Source: Lentzea cavernae
Lineage (GTDB): Bacteria > Actinomycetota > Actinomycetes > Mycobacteriales > Pseudonocardiaceae
Assembly (NCBI RefSeq): GCF_014653695.1
Contig: NZ_BNAR01000013.1
Location: forward strand, 62,001-126,000
Direction: 5' to 3'
DNA length: 64,000 bases
Part shown: positions 34,189-43,390 of the stretch, in pieces
How the letters are laid out: each line of letters begins with the position of its first letter
Position numbering within the stretch: the first letter of the stretch is position 1
Notes under the pieces: generated by a model
Seen by the model: the letters and a program-made list of their open reading frames with translations, nothing else
What the model was told of the DNA's origin: nothing
Databases searched by the model: none
Program-made: the position numbers and the translations under genes

Positions 34189-35453
34189 TCCGCCGGCTCG
34201 TCTGGAGCTACGTGCTGCTGGTCGCGGTGGCGATCGCGGCGTTCACGGTGCCGGTGGCGTTCACGCTCAACCAGCAGCTCTACGGCGACGCCGAGAACAC
34301 CGCCCGCCGGGAGGCCGACACCGCCGCGTTGCTGCTCGCGTCCGGCGACACCAGGTCGCTGACCGCGTTGATCGACGCCTACGAACGCCAGACGCCCGGC
34401 CAGATCGACGTCCTCGAACCCCAGCCGGACTCGACGGTCTGGGACTCGGAGGGCCTGAAGCTCACGGTGGCCGCGAAGGCCCCGGACGGCACGGTCGTCG
34501 GTGCGGTCCGGCTGTCCTATCCGGACGGACCCATCGTCGACAGGCTGTGGCAGATCTGGGGTTTCCGCGCCGCGCTCGCCGTCGGCGTGCTGGTCGTGGC
34601 GGCGTTCCTGGGGCTGTGGCTCGCGCGCAGGCTCACCCGGCCGTTGCGCGACCTGAACGCGATGGCGGGCAGGCTGCGCGACGGCGACCTGTCCGCGCGG
34701 GCCGAGGAGACGGGACCGCCGGAGACCCGCACGCTCGCCCGCACGCTGAACACCGCCACCGAGACGATCGGCACGCTGGTCGGCTCGCAGCGGGCGTTCA
34801 TCGGCGACGCCTCGCACCAGCTGCGCACCCCGCTGACCGCGTTGCGGCTGAGCCTCGACAACGTGGCCGACGGCGTCGACGACCCGGCGGTCCGCGAGGA
34901 CGTCGAGATGGCGACGGCCGAGGTCGTGCGGATGTCCCGGCTGGTCAACGGGTTGCTCGCGCTGGCACGCGCCGAGGCCGACGTCGCCCACCCCGAACCG
35001 GTGCAGGTGCTCGACGTCGTCGCCGAACGCTTCACCGCGTGGCGCGCCGCCGCCGACGAACGCTCGATCTCGCTGGTCAGCGAGGGCTTCGACATCCGCG
35101 TCCTCGCGACACCGGGACACCTCGAGCAGGTGCTGGACAACGTGCTGTCCAACGCGCTGGAGGTGTCCCCGGACGGCGCCGCGGTCGTCGTCCGCACCAC
35201 GCGGCCGGGCCTGGTGGAGGTCATCGACGCCGGACCAGGGCTGCCCGAGGCGGATCGGGCGCGGGCGTTCGACCGGTTCTGGCGCGGCCAGGGCCTCACC
35301 GGCAGGGGCGGGTCGGGTCTCGGGCTCGCGATCGTGAAGCAGCTCGTCACCGACGACGGCGGCGCGGTGTCGCTGGAGGAGGCGTCGAGCGGCGGGCTGT
35401 GCGTGCGGATCAGGCTTGCTCCGGCATCGCCGACGAGTGGTGGTTCACGATGA
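34185..35453 (+). CDS. sensor histidine kinase
   Basis: A 422-residue membrane kinase, partner of the regulator just upstream. The first helix is at about residues 5-27 and the second at 128-148, enclosing a roughly 100-residue extracellular sensor. A HAMP domain follows (149-200), then the H-box with His211 (GDASHQLRTPLTALRL). The ATPase domain shows LDNVLSNALEVSP (N box), DAGPGLPE (G1) and GRGGSGLGLAIVKQL (G2). GTG at 34185 overlaps the regulator stop. The 3' end overlaps the convergent SnoaL-type lipoprotein gene by 44 bases. Confidence 0.92.
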   Translation: MIRRLVWSYVLLVAVAIAAFTVPVAFTLNQQLYGDAENTARREADTAALLLASGDTRSLTALIDAYERQTPGQIDVLEPQPDSTVWDSEGLKLTVAAKAPDGTVVGAVRLSYPDGPIVDRLWQIWGFRAALAVGVLVVAAFLGLWLARRLTRPLRDLNAMAGRLRDGDLSARAEETGPPETRTLARTLNTATETIGTLVGSQRAFIGDASHQLRTPLTALRLSLDNVADGVDDPAVREDVEMATAEVVRMSRLVNGLLALARAEADVAHPEPVQVLDVVAERFTAWRAAADERSISLVSEGFDIRVLATPGHLEQVLDNVLSNALEVSPDGAAVVVRTTRPGLVEVIDAGPGLPEADRARAFDRFWRGQGLTGRGGSGLGLAIVKQLVTDDGGAVSLEEASSGGLCVRIRLAPASPTSGGSR

Positions 35454-35898
35454 GCCACTTCCCGTCGATCTTCTCGTAGACGAACGTGTAGCGGGCGTCG
35501 ACGGTGGAGGGCTTGCCGTCCTTGGTGAGCGCGAACCGGTAGGTGCCCGCGTCGATGGCGTCGTCGGCGTCCAGCACGGCGACGTGCGAGTCGAGGATGC
35601 TGCCGCTCGGCCTGCCCTGCAGGAAGTGCTCGAAGTAGTCGACGATCTCGGCCCGCGTGGACCGCACCTGGTTCGACACCGTGGGCAGCAGGACCGCGTT
35701 CGGAGCGTAGCGGTCGGCCACCTTCTGGGCGTCCCCCGTGGCGAGGGAGGCGTTCCAGTCGGCGAACAACGCCTTGATCTGGTCGGTCGTCGGCCTCTCG
35801 GCCGACTCGGTGGTCGTGTGCGCTGGGGCGCTGGAACATCCGACGAGCAGGGCGGTGGTGCCGGCCAGTGCGGCGGCTGCGGTGAGGTGTTGGCGCAT
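35410..35898 (-). CDS. SnoaL/SgcJ-like (NTF2-fold) lipoprotein
   Basis: A 162-residue exported protein. The signal peptide ends in the lipobox LLVGCSS. The rest is a cone-shaped NTF2-like domain of the SgcJ/EcaC or DUF4440 type (IKALFADWNASLATGDAQKVADRYAP, with the ending GKWLIVNHHSSAMPE). Members may bind small hydrophobic ligands, or act as enzymes in a few cases. ATG at 35898 is used; a longer reading lacks a signal peptide start. Function unknown. Confidence 0.8.
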   Translation of the reverse strand: MRQHLTAAAALAGTTALLVGCSSAPAHTTTESAERPTTDQIKALFADWNASLATGDAQKVADRYAPNAVLLPTVSNQVRSTRAEIVDYFEHFLQGRPSGSILDSHVAVLDADDAIDAGTYRFALTKDGKPSTVDARYTFVYEKIDGKWLIVNHHSSAMPEQA

Positions 35899-36020
35899 CG
35901 TGTCGTTCTCCCCGATCGAGTGGCTGTTGAGATCCACTTTCGGGGTGTGACGGGAAGCGCTCGGACAGCGGAAGCCCAGGACCGGGACAAGCTTTCGGAA
36001 AGCCTGGTAAACGTGGACGT

Positions 36021-36395
36021 ATGGGACTTCTCAGCGGAATGATGGGGAACGCGTCGAAGCTCGACCCGCGGGACGCCGCGAAGGAGTTCGGGCGGCTCCT
36101 GGGGCACGGCGAGCAGATCCACGCGGCGTACCAGCTGCTGCGCGACTCGTTCCTGTTCACCGACCGGCGCCTGATCCTGGTCGACAAGCAGGGCATGACG
36201 GGCAAGAAGGTCGAGTACCACTCGGTGCCCTACAAGGCGATCACGCAGTTCTCGGTCGAGACGGCCGGCCACTTCGACCTCGACGCGGAGCTCAAGATCT
36301 GGGTCTCCAGCCACGACGCGCCGATCTCCAAGCAGTTCGGCAAGGGCGTCGACGTCTACGAGGTGCAGGCGCTGCTGGCCTCGTTCGTGCGGTAG
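36021..36395 (+). CDS. bacterial PH-domain protein
   Basis: A 124-residue protein made almost entirely of a bacterial pleckstrin-homology domain (bPH_1/YdaS-like): LLGHGEQIHAAYQLLRDSFLF, FTDRRLILVDKQGMTGKK, EYHSVPYKAITQFSVETAG and a C-terminal helix. It has no signal peptide. Such proteins form homo-oligomers and have no known reaction. The gene stands alone and ends at a strong bidirectional terminator. Confidence 0.85.
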   Translation: MGLLSGMMGNASKLDPRDAAKEFGRLLGHGEQIHAAYQLLRDSFLFTDRRLILVDKQGMTGKKVEYHSVPYKAITQFSVETAGHFDLDAELKIWVSSHDAPISKQFGKGVDVYEVQALLASFVR

Positions 36396-36413
36396 GAAAC
36401 CGTGTCTCACAAA

Positions 36414-36454
36414 GACAATTCCCCCGCAGGCGGCGAGCCTGCGGGGGAATTGTC
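36414..36454. terminator. strong bidirectional hairpin terminator
   Basis: A perfect 18-bp stem (GACAATTCCCCCGCAGGC with its complement) has a five-base loop GGCGA. AT-rich ends on both sides suit both convergent genes, the PH-domain protein and DoxX. Confidence 0.9.
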
Positions 36455-36466
36455 GTTGTGGGGGGC

Positions 36467-36913
36467 TCAGCGGGCCTGCAGCATCGGCCGGAACTTGTCG
36501 CGGTGGGCCCACGCGAGACCGATCTCCGCGGCGACCACGAGCAGCGCCATGACCAGGCCGCTCGGCTCGAGGAAGACGTGGAACAGGAAGATGTTCACGA
36601 CCACCGGGGCCAGCAACGCGAGCGCCAGCGGCACGAACCTCCCGGCGACCAGCAGCACACCGGCGAGCACCTGGACGCCCGAGGCCAGCTGCAGCATGTA
36701 CCCCGTGGCGTAGAGCGCCGCGCTGAACGCCACCCCGGCGGGAGCCATCGTGCTCGGATCCGGTGCGGGCATGAAGTTCAGGAACCCGTTCAGGCCGGTC
36801 ACGGTGAACAGCAGACCGGTGAGGACGCGGGTCACCAGCGTGGCGTGGCGGGCGAAAGCCGACTTGCGGACGACGCGGGTGGTGGCGGCGGGGGCGGTGG
36901 TCGTGGCGGTCAT
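36467..36913 (-). CDS. DoxX family membrane protein
   Basis: A 148-residue integral membrane protein with four helices. The DoxX signature begins at LVTRVLTGLLFTVTGLNGFLNFMP, and the third and fourth helices are VQVLAGVLLVAGRFVPLALALL and FLEPSGLVMALLVVAAEIGLAW. ATG at 36913 has AGGAGG upstream; a longer frame at 37162 is rejected. DoxX proteins have been linked to membrane redox or thiosulfate metabolism, but the role here is open. It lies 107 bases downstream of the HxlR gene on the same strand. Confidence 0.82.
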   Translation of the reverse strand: MTATTTAPAATTRVVRKSAFARHATLVTRVLTGLLFTVTGLNGFLNFMPAPDPSTMAPAGVAFSAALYATGYMLQLASGVQVLAGVLLVAGRFVPLALALLAPVVVNIFLFHVFLEPSGLVMALLVVAAEIGLAWAHRDKFRPMLQAR

Positions 36914-37020
36914 CTCTGGTTCCTCCTGGGCTGTCGTGTCCTTCCACTGATGAGTCGAACGGGCACCACCCCGGATCGACACGACAGCCCAGAAAACTCC
37001 CGGAAACTTGAAACCGCAGG

Positions 37021-37680
37021 TCAGACGCGTGCCGCCCGCACGTACTCCGCGACGGGGCTGAGCTTGAGCCAGTCCGGCAGGCCGCGCACCACCCACCGCT
37101 GACCGGTCAGCTCGATCGTGCCCGCGCGCACCGCGTCGAGCAGGTCGAACTCCCCCGCCCACATCCGGAAGAGCGTGGCGAGGTCGGACTCCAGCACCGC
37201 GTCGACCTCGAGGCCCGGGTCGGTGTAGCAGATCGAGGCGTCACCGGGTTCGATCACGAGCCAGAACGTGCGGCGGCGGTCGTTGACGCGGACCTCGACG
37301 TTCGCGCGCTTGCTCACCGAGCCGGTGTCGATGCGGCCGTGCATCCACCACATCAGCACCTCGGGGTCGAGCTCCTCGGCACGGGGATCGCCGAACGCGT
37401 ACCGGGCGCCCCAGTCGGCGAGGCTGAACACCAGCGGGCGCAGCGCCTCGCCGGCCGGCGTCAGCGTGTAGCCGTCCCCGGTGCGCTGCACCAGACCGGC
37501 GGAGGCGAGCTGCCGCAGCCGCCGCGACAGCAGGGCCCGCGAGAGCCCCGGCAGGCCGCGGGCGAGCTCGTTGAAGCGCGTGGCACCGATGAGCATGTCC
37601 CGCACGATCAGCAACGTCCACCGGTCGCCCAGCACCTCGACGGCGCGGACGATCGGGCAGTACTGCGCATACGTCCTCAC
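37021..37680 (-). CDS. HxlR-family transcriptional regulator with C-terminal SCP2-like domain
   Basis: A 219-residue regulator. The HxlR winged-helix is at residues 5-95 (CPIVRAVEVLGDRWTLLIVRDMLIG, LSRALLSRRLRQLASAGLV). The C-terminal 110 residues resemble the SCP2 sterol-binding fold (FWLVIEPGDASICYTDPG, TLFRMWAGEFDLLDAVRAGTIELTG), a combination seen in actinomycetes and suited to a hydrophobic ligand. GTG at 37680 is used. It is divergent from the acyl-CoA dehydrogenase gene and is probably its regulator. Confidence 0.85.
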   Translation of the reverse strand: MRTYAQYCPIVRAVEVLGDRWTLLIVRDMLIGATRFNELARGLPGLSRALLSRRLRQLASAGLVQRTGDGYTLTPAGEALRPLVFSLADWGARYAFGDPRAEELDPEVLMWWMHGRIDTGSVSKRANVEVRVNDRRRTFWLVIEPGDASICYTDPGLEVDAVLESDLATLFRMWAGEFDLLDAVRAGTIELTGQRWVVRGLPDWLKLSPVAEYVRAARV

Positions 37681-37774
37681 AGGGGAAGTCTCCGCCGCGG
37701 CGGACGTTTCGTTACCGCCGTCCGGTTCACTTTCAGAACTACCCGCGGGGCTCGCCGGTTCTTACGTTCGTCGC

Positions 37775-38920
37775 ATGACAACACTTGACGCACCACGGGT
37801 GACCGGCACGTTTCCGACCGTCACCAGAGAAGACGACGCGAAGTTCGTGGAGATGGCCGCGCGCATCGGCGCGGTCGCGGCGGCCCACGCGGCCGAGCAC
37901 GACCGCGACGCCACGTTCGTGAGCGAGGCGTACGAGGCGATGCGCGAGGAGGGCTACCTGGCGTTGGCCGTACCCGAGGAACTGGGCGGGCTCGGCGCCA
38001 CGATGCGCCAGGTCTGCTACGCGCAGGCGGAGCTCGCACGCCACGACGGCGCCACCGCGCTGGCCGTCACGATGCACCTGTACCTGACTCTGATGCAGGG
38101 CTACAGACGGCGCAAGGGCGCGCCGGACGCGGAGGGCGTGCTGCGGCGCGTGGCCGCGGAAGGCCTGGTCATCGCCACCAGCGGCGGGTCGGACTGGCTG
38201 TGGCCGACGACGACCGCGACGCCGGTGGACGGCGGGTTCCTGGTGAACGGGCGCAAGGCGTTCTGCAGCCAGTCACCGCGGGCGAACGTCGTCGCCACGT
38301 CCGCCGTCCTGGGTGAGGAGGTGCTGCACTTCAGCGCGCCTCTGAACGCCGACGGCGTGCGCATCGAGGAAACGTGGGACACGCTCGGCATGCGCGGCAC
38401 GGCCAGCCACGACGTGGTGATGCAGGACGTGTTCATCCCGGCCGGGAAGATCGCCGCCCGCCGGCCGTACGGGGAGTTCGGCGCGCCCCTGTTCGCCGCG
38501 GTCGTCCACTTCGCACCGGTGTGCGGGGCGACGTACTTCGGCATCGCGTCGGGTGCGCGGGACGTGGCCGTGCGGTCGACGTCGAAGAACGCCGCGCGGC
38601 AGATCGGGCTGATGGACTACAAGCTGCGCACCGCGTGGTGGTCGCTGATGGGCTCGATCGACGAGCTCGGCTCGGACTACACCGCCGACGCCGCGTCGAC
38701 CGTCACGGTGATGCTCGCCAAGCGGCAGGCCGTCGTGGAGGCGATCGAGGTCGTGGACGTCGCGATGGAGGTCCTGGGTGGACGGTCGTTCTTCCGGCGT
38801 TCCCCGCTCGAGCGCGCCTACCGCGACGTGCGCGCCGGAACGTTCCACCCGCTCACGCCCGAGGCCACACTCGTGTACGCGGGCAAGGTCGCGCAGGGTG
38901 ACCCCGGAGTCACGGAATAA
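37775..38920 (+). CDS. acyl-CoA dehydrogenase family flavoprotein
   Basis: A 381-residue protein of the acyl-CoA dehydrogenase fold with N-terminal helical, middle beta and C-terminal helical domains. Visible blocks are LAVPEELGGLGATMRQVCYAQAELAR, GGFLVNGRKAFCSQSP, MRGTASHDVVMQDVFIPAGK and EVVDVAMEVLGGRSFFRRSPLERAYRDVRAG. The conserved catalytic Glu of true acyl-CoA dehydrogenases is not obvious to me. An oxidase, hydroxylase or desulfurisation-type relative is therefore possible. ATG at 37775 is used; it is divergent from the HxlR gene. Confidence 0.85.
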   Translation: MTTLDAPRVTGTFPTVTREDDAKFVEMAARIGAVAAAHAAEHDRDATFVSEAYEAMREEGYLALAVPEELGGLGATMRQVCYAQAELARHDGATALAVTMHLYLTLMQGYRRRKGAPDAEGVLRRVAAEGLVIATSGGSDWLWPTTTATPVDGGFLVNGRKAFCSQSPRANVVATSAVLGEEVLHFSAPLNADGVRIEETWDTLGMRGTASHDVVMQDVFIPAGKIAARRPYGEFGAPLFAAVVHFAPVCGATYFGIASGARDVAVRSTSKNAARQIGLMDYKLRTAWWSLMGSIDELGSDYTADAASTVTVMLAKRQAVVEAIEVVDVAMEVLGGRSFFRRSPLERAYRDVRAGTFHPLTPEATLVYAGKVAQGDPGVTE

Positions 38921-38986
38921 GTTCAAGTTGTCGGCACGCCAAGGGTTTGCGAGGATTCGGGCCCGTCTCTCGAAGGAGCGATCACG

Positions 38987-39394
38987 GTGGCCACTCGCCT
39001 CAACCCGTACCTCAGCTTCGACGGCCAGGCCCGCCAGGCGTTGGAGTTCTACCACTCGGTCTTCGGCGGCGAGCTGAAGATGAACACCTTCGGCGAGTTC
39101 GGCGTGCAGGACACGCCGCAGGCCGACCAGATCATGCACGGCCAGCTGGAGACCGAGGCCGGCTACACGATCATGGCGGCCGACACGCCGCCCGGCATGG
39201 AGCACCGGTCCGGCTCCAGCATCACGGTGTCGCTGTCGGGTGACGAAGAGGTGCTGCGCCAGTACTTCAACGCCCTGGCGGAGGGGGGAAAGGTCGGCAC
39301 GCCGCTCGAGAAGCAGATGTGGGGCGACGAGTACGGCGACCTCGTCGACAAGTACGGCATCAGCTGGATGGTCAACCTGGGCGGCCTCGGCTGA
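38987..39394 (+). CDS. VOC-family (PhnB/glyoxalase-like) protein
   Basis: A 135-residue VOC-superfamily protein of the PhnB subgroup (NPYLSFDGQARQALEFYHSVFGGELKMNTFGEFG). The C-terminal WGDEYGDLVDKYGISWMVNL is typical. PhnB-like proteins are usually without a known activity. GTG at 38987 with GAAGGAG upstream is used. Confidence 0.85.
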   Translation: MATRLNPYLSFDGQARQALEFYHSVFGGELKMNTFGEFGVQDTPQADQIMHGQLETEAGYTIMAADTPPGMEHRSGSSITVSLSGDEEVLRQYFNALAEGGKVGTPLEKQMWGDEYGDLVDKYGISWMVNLGGLG

Positions 39395-39434
39395 GGTCCC
39401 GCGGGAGTAGCCCCGCCCGCCCCGCTGACGCATC

Positions 39435-39824
39435 ATGTGGACCATGAGCGAGCGTCTGCGGGGTGTGGTCGGCCAACTCGCGATCCGGCCGGGCGACCGG
39501 GTGCTGGAGATCGGCTGCGGGCAGGGCGTGGCCGCCACGATGGTGTGCCAGCTGCTGTCCACGGGCACGCTCACCGCGATCGACCGCTCGGTCAGGATGG
39601 TCGAGGCGGCCACCCGCCGCAACGCCCCGTACGTGGCGTCGGGCAGGGCGGAGTTCCTCATCGCGTCGCTGGAGGACGTGAACCTCGGCGACCGGCGGTT
39701 CGACCTGGTCTTCGCCGTGCGGGTCGGGTTGTTCCACCGCGAACCCGGCCGGGCCCGCGCCTTGCTGGAACCGTGGCTCGCACCGGGTGCGCGGGTGATG
39801 TCGTTCTTCGACGTGCCCGTCTAG
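39435..39824 (+). CDS. short class I SAM-dependent methyltransferase
   Basis: A 129-residue protein with the AdoMet motif VLEIGCGQGVAATMVCQLL and acidic post-motif AIDRSVRMVEAA. A second block is NLGDRRFDLVFAVRVGLFHRE. At about half the usual length it lacks the C-terminal substrate domain, so it is either a minimal enzyme or a degraded one. ATG 39435 or the in-frame ATG 39444 could start it. It converges with the DUF2264 gene and overlaps it by four bases. Confidence 0.7.
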   Translation: MWTMSERLRGVVGQLAIRPGDRVLEIGCGQGVAATMVCQLLSTGTLTAIDRSVRMVEAATRRNAPYVASGRAEFLIASLEDVNLGDRRFDLVFAVRVGLFHREPGRARALLEPWLAPGARVMSFFDVPV

Positions 39825-41536
39825 TCCGCGTCGAGGGTGAGCTTCAGGACCTCGTCCACGCGGGCGTCCCAGTCCACGTCCTCGACGGTGCCGCCGAGGA
39901 CCGCGACGGCGGCGAGGGTCACCGTGCCCTCGACGTCCGCGGTCAGCGTCGTGACCTTCGCGGTGGCGGTGAACGCCGTGCCCTGCGGTGCGGTCTGCGC
40001 CGTCTCACCGGTCCAGCCCCGGATCGGGACCAACGCCGACGGCAGGTCCGTGGCCCAGCCGGTGAGCTCGGCCTTCATGCCGGGCGGGGCGCCGACGACG
40101 CGGTGGACGCGCAGCTCCTGGTCGCCCCACACCGCCGTGACGCTCTCGACCCGCAGACCGGGCACCATCGGCTGGTTCGCCTCGAACACCGGGCGGTGCC
40201 AGGAGGCGGCCCAGTTGTCCCGCGCGCCCAGCGGGTGGATCCTGCGCCGCACGCTGCGGTCACCCCGGAAGACCAGGCTGATGTGGTTGTCGGGCACGTT
40301 GTGCCTCGAGGTCGGGCCGGTGGACGTCGAGTAGGCGAAGCGGCTGTAGAGCGGGTCGTCGTCGGACGCGTGCTCGCCCTCGAACGGCCGGACGTGGTCG
40401 CTGCCGTGGTTGTGCAGCCTGGTGACACCGCCGTGGCGCTGGACCAGGAAACCCGGTCCCGGCAGAGCGAGCGTGCGGTCCTCGTCCTGGGCCTCCTCGG
40501 TCGCGGTCCACAGTGGATGGCTGGCATCGGCGAGCAGGCAGACGAACGCCTTGGACGCCCAGTAGGGCGAGGCAGGACCGGAGTACGGTTGCAGGCTCGC
40601 CTCGTGCGGGCCGTGCCAGCCGAGGCTGAGCAGGCCGTCGGTGAGCGAGCCGCGGTCGAGGAAGTACCGCAGGGTGTTGCTGATGAGGTGGCGGGAGTGG
40701 CCGGGGCTCAGCGGCGTCTCGCCGGTGACCGCGCCCAGTCCCACGGCCGAGGCGGCGGCGAACCGGTAGGTGAGCGACCGTCCGAAGTAGACCGGAGCGC
40801 CGTCCGCGCCGAACAGCAGGGCGAAGCTCTCCAGGTGTTCGCGCAGGTGCGTGGTGATCGGCCTGCCGTTCAGGTGCGCGTCCAGCGCCGGGTAGAGGTG
40901 CAGGGCCCAGCCGTTGTAGTGGTCGAACGCCCTGCCGTCGCCGTCGGAGTACCAGCCGTCGCCGACGTACCAGCCCTGGAGCAGGTCCATCGCGCGTTCC
41001 CGCGCCCGGCGGGTCTCGTCGTCGCCGCGACCGGCCTGTTCCAGGAAGGACGCCACGGTGTACGGGAAGAAGTACCAGTTGTTGGCGGCGGGAACGTGGC
41101 GCAGCGACTCCCGCAGCCACGCCTCGGCGCGGTCCTGCACCGGCTCGGGCAGCGCGTCCCACAGCCACGGTTTGGTGAGGCGCAGGCCCAGTGCCACGGA
41201 GGCGGACTCGACCATGGGCTGGCCGACGTCGAGGATCGCGGGCCACTCCCCCGCGGTGCCGGCGGCCAGACCCGCGGCGTACCGCTCCAGCCAGTGGTGC
41301 GGGTCGTCGCCGTGCGCGGTGCGGAACGTGGCGGCGAGGAACGTGCGGGCGTAGCCCTCCAGGCCGTCGGACCTCACCCCGCTGCGGGACGGCCTGCCGG
41401 GCAGGTCGAGGAAGGCCTGGTCCGGGGAGGCGTGGCGCCAGGCCGCGTCGAGCAGGTCGTCTGCGGTGGCCACCCAGTGCTCGCGGGTGAGGCCGGTGTG
41501 GGGGCTGAGTGCGTGGTCCGGCTCTGGCAGCTTCAC
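39821..41536 (-). CDS. DUF2264 protein, carbohydrate-active candidate
   Basis: A 571-residue cytosolic protein matching DUF2264. The N-terminal part (residues 1-370) looks like an (alpha/alpha)-barrel, with GRPSRSGVRSDGLEGYARTFL, AANNWYFFPYTVASFL and GDGWYSDGDGRAFDHYNGWALH. A beta-rich C-terminal domain follows. Similar barrels are found in unsaturated glucuronyl or rhamnogalacturonyl hydrolases. The context of sugar ABC transporter, 2-hydroxyacid dehydrogenase and hybrid regulator suggests processing of an imported sugar or sugar acid. GTG at 41536 starts it 79 bases after the dehydrogenase gene. Confidence 0.8.
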   Translation of the reverse strand: MKLPEPDHALSPHTGLTREHWVATADDLLDAAWRHASPDQAFLDLPGRPSRSGVRSDGLEGYARTFLAATFRTAHGDDPHHWLERYAAGLAAGTAGEWPAILDVGQPMVESASVALGLRLTKPWLWDALPEPVQDRAEAWLRESLRHVPAANNWYFFPYTVASFLEQAGRGDDETRRARERAMDLLQGWYVGDGWYSDGDGRAFDHYNGWALHLYPALDAHLNGRPITTHLREHLESFALLFGADGAPVYFGRSLTYRFAAASAVGLGAVTGETPLSPGHSRHLISNTLRYFLDRGSLTDGLLSLGWHGPHEASLQPYSGPASPYWASKAFVCLLADASHPLWTATEEAQDEDRTLALPGPGFLVQRHGGVTRLHNHGSDHVRPFEGEHASDDDPLYSRFAYSTSTGPTSRHNVPDNHISLVFRGDRSVRRRIHPLGARDNWAASWHRPVFEANQPMVPGLRVESVTAVWGDQELRVHRVVGAPPGMKAELTGWATDLPSALVPIRGWTGETAQTAPQGTAFTATAKVTTLTADVEGTVTLAAVAVLGGTVEDVDWDARVDEVLKLTLDAD

Positions 41537-41615
41537 GCCGTGTGTTCCCTTCGGTCGTTGCGGTCTGGCGAGTTCACGCGCTCGTTCCTCTCCACGCCGC
41601 CGGCAGCGGCCGCAC

Positions 41616-42566
41616 TCATGCGATCCGTTCCCTCAACGCCGCCGGCACCGGGGTCGCGAACCCCTCCCCCGCCGCCCACCGCCGCACCTCGTCTGCGGCG
41701 TGCCGGCCGAGCCGGCCCCACTCGTTGCCCTGCGACCCGGCCAGGTGGGGCGTGATCAGCACGTTGTCGCTGCGCCACAACGGGTGGTCCGCCGGCAGCA
41801 CCTCGGGGTCGGTCACGTCGAGCACCGCCCGGATGCGGCCGACCTCGGCCACCAGCGCGTCCTGGTCCACCACGGCGCCGCGGGCCGTGTTGATCAGCAC
41901 GGCGTCGTCGCGCAGCAGGCGCAGCAGCTCGGCGCTGACCAGGCCGACGGTCTCCGGCAGCAGCGGCGTGTGCACGCTGACGACGTCGCTGCGTTCGAAC
42001 AGTTCCGCGAGGCCCACCGACTCGGCACCGTCCACTTCGGTCACGAACGGGTCGTGCACCAGCACCTCGAAATCGTAGGGCGCCAGCAGCTCGATCACCC
42101 GCCGGCCGATCAGCGACGCGGACAGGACGCCCACGACGGCGCCGAAGTTGCCCACCGAACCGGGCACCTCGTACACCGACATCCGCTTGGTCTCGCGGTA
42201 CGAGCGGGCGCGTTCGAGCACGCGCTTGCCGCTGAGCAGGATCATCGCGAGGGTGTACTCGGCGACCGGCAGCGCGTTGGCCTGCGCGGCCGACGACACC
42301 GCGATGCCGCGTTCCCAGCACGCGTCGGTGACGAAGCCCTTGACCGACCCGGCCGTGTGCACGATCGCCCTCAGACCGGGCAACCGCGACAGCACCTCCG
42401 CCGTGATCGGCGGGCAGCCCCAGCCCGTCACGAGCAGGTCGACGTCGGGGACGTCCGCGAAGTCCTGGTGGACGCCCCGGAAGTCGCAGGCCGCCTCCAG
42501 CGAGGGGAGCACGGGCGTGAGGACGGCGGCGGCGGCCTCTGCCGACATCACGCCCGCGGCCCTCAC
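41616..42566 (-). CDS. D-isomer-specific 2-hydroxyacid dehydrogenase
   Basis: A 316-residue NAD(P)-dependent dehydrogenase. The Rossmann fold is atypical around the dinucleotide motif (GAVVGVLSASLIGRRVI, where GxGxxG is partly altered). The catalytic region includes LINTARGAVVDQDALV with the active-site Arg, an expected Glu region (DVTDPEVLPADHPLW) and the His in ITPHLAGSQGNEWGRLG. The start is GTG at 42566, overlapping the permease stop as GTGA. It is part of the sugar operon; a keto-acid or sugar-acid step is likely. Confidence 0.83.
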   Translation of the reverse strand: MRAAGVMSAEAAAAVLTPVLPSLEAACDFRGVHQDFADVPDVDLLVTGWGCPPITAEVLSRLPGLRAIVHTAGSVKGFVTDACWERGIAVSSAAQANALPVAEYTLAMILLSGKRVLERARSYRETKRMSVYEVPGSVGNFGAVVGVLSASLIGRRVIELLAPYDFEVLVHDPFVTEVDGAESVGLAELFERSDVVSVHTPLLPETVGLVSAELLRLLRDDAVLINTARGAVVDQDALVAEVGRIRAVLDVTDPEVLPADHPLWRSDNVLITPHLAGSQGNEWGRLGRHAADEVRRWAAGEGFATPVPAALRERIA

Positions 42567-43390
42567 TTGACGGCTCCCGCGGTCATGCCGGCCTTCCAGA
42601 ACCGTTGCAGCAACATGAACGCGAGGATCAGCGGCAGCACCGCGAAGAGAGATCCCATGATCACCACCGGGTAGTACTCGGGAGACACCGTGGCCGAACT
42701 GTTCCACTGGTACAGGCCAAGGCTGACGGGGTAGAGCAACTGGTCGGACAACATCACCATCGGCAGGAAGAAGTTGTTCCAGATCGTGGTGAGCTGGAAC
42801 AGGAACAGCGTGACCATTCCCGGTCCCAGCATCCTGAAGGCGACCTTGAAGTAGGTGGCGAGATCACCCGCGCCGTCGATGCGCGCGGCCTCCAGCACCT
42901 CGTCGGGGACGTACCCCTGCGCGAAGATCCGGCCGAGGTAGACGCCGAACGGGTTGAACAGCGCCGGGATGAACACCGCCCAGAACGTGTTCACCAGCCC
43001 CGCACCGGACGCCATCAGGTACAGCGGCAGCGCGAGGACGGTCTGCGGCACCATGACCGCCGCGAGCACGAGCCCGAAGAGCTTCTCCTTGTGGCGGAAG
43101 GCGTACTTGTCGAACGCGTAGCCAGCCGCGATCGAGATGAACGCGCTGACCGCCGCGCCGATCACCGCGTACAACAGGCTGTTGAGGTACCAGCGCCCGT
43201 ACAGGCCCTTGTCCATCGCGAACAGGTTCTTGACGTTCTCCACGAGCGAGAAGCCGCCGAACAGGTCGCTGTTGAACAACGCGTCGACGTTCTTCGTGGC
43301 GGCGAGCACCAGCCACATCACCGGCAGCAGCGTGTAGAGCACCGCGATGCCGACGACCACGTTCACCGTGGTCCGGCCGAGGAGGGTCAT
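42563..43390 (-). CDS. sugar ABC transporter permease 2 (MalG type)
   Basis: A 275-residue MalG-type permease with six helices. The EAA motif is VLEAARIDGAGDLATYFKVAF (about residues 178-198). The conserved C-terminal end includes VVIMGSLFAVLPLILAF. ATG at 43390 overlaps the stop of the preceding permease gene by one base. No ATPase is encoded in the operon; in actinomycetes such importers commonly share an MsiK-type ATPase encoded elsewhere. Confidence 0.88.
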   Translation of the reverse strand: MTLLGRTTVNVVVGIAVLYTLLPVMWLVLAATKNVDALFNSDLFGGFSLVENVKNLFAMDKGLYGRWYLNSLLYAVIGAAVSAFISIAAGYAFDKYAFRHKEKLFGLVLAAVMVPQTVLALPLYLMASGAGLVNTFWAVFIPALFNPFGVYLGRIFAQGYVPDEVLEAARIDGAGDLATYFKVAFRMLGPGMVTLFLFQLTTIWNNFFLPMVMLSDQLLYPVSLGLYQWNSSATVSPEYYPVVIMGSLFAVLPLILAFMLLQRFWKAGMTAGAVK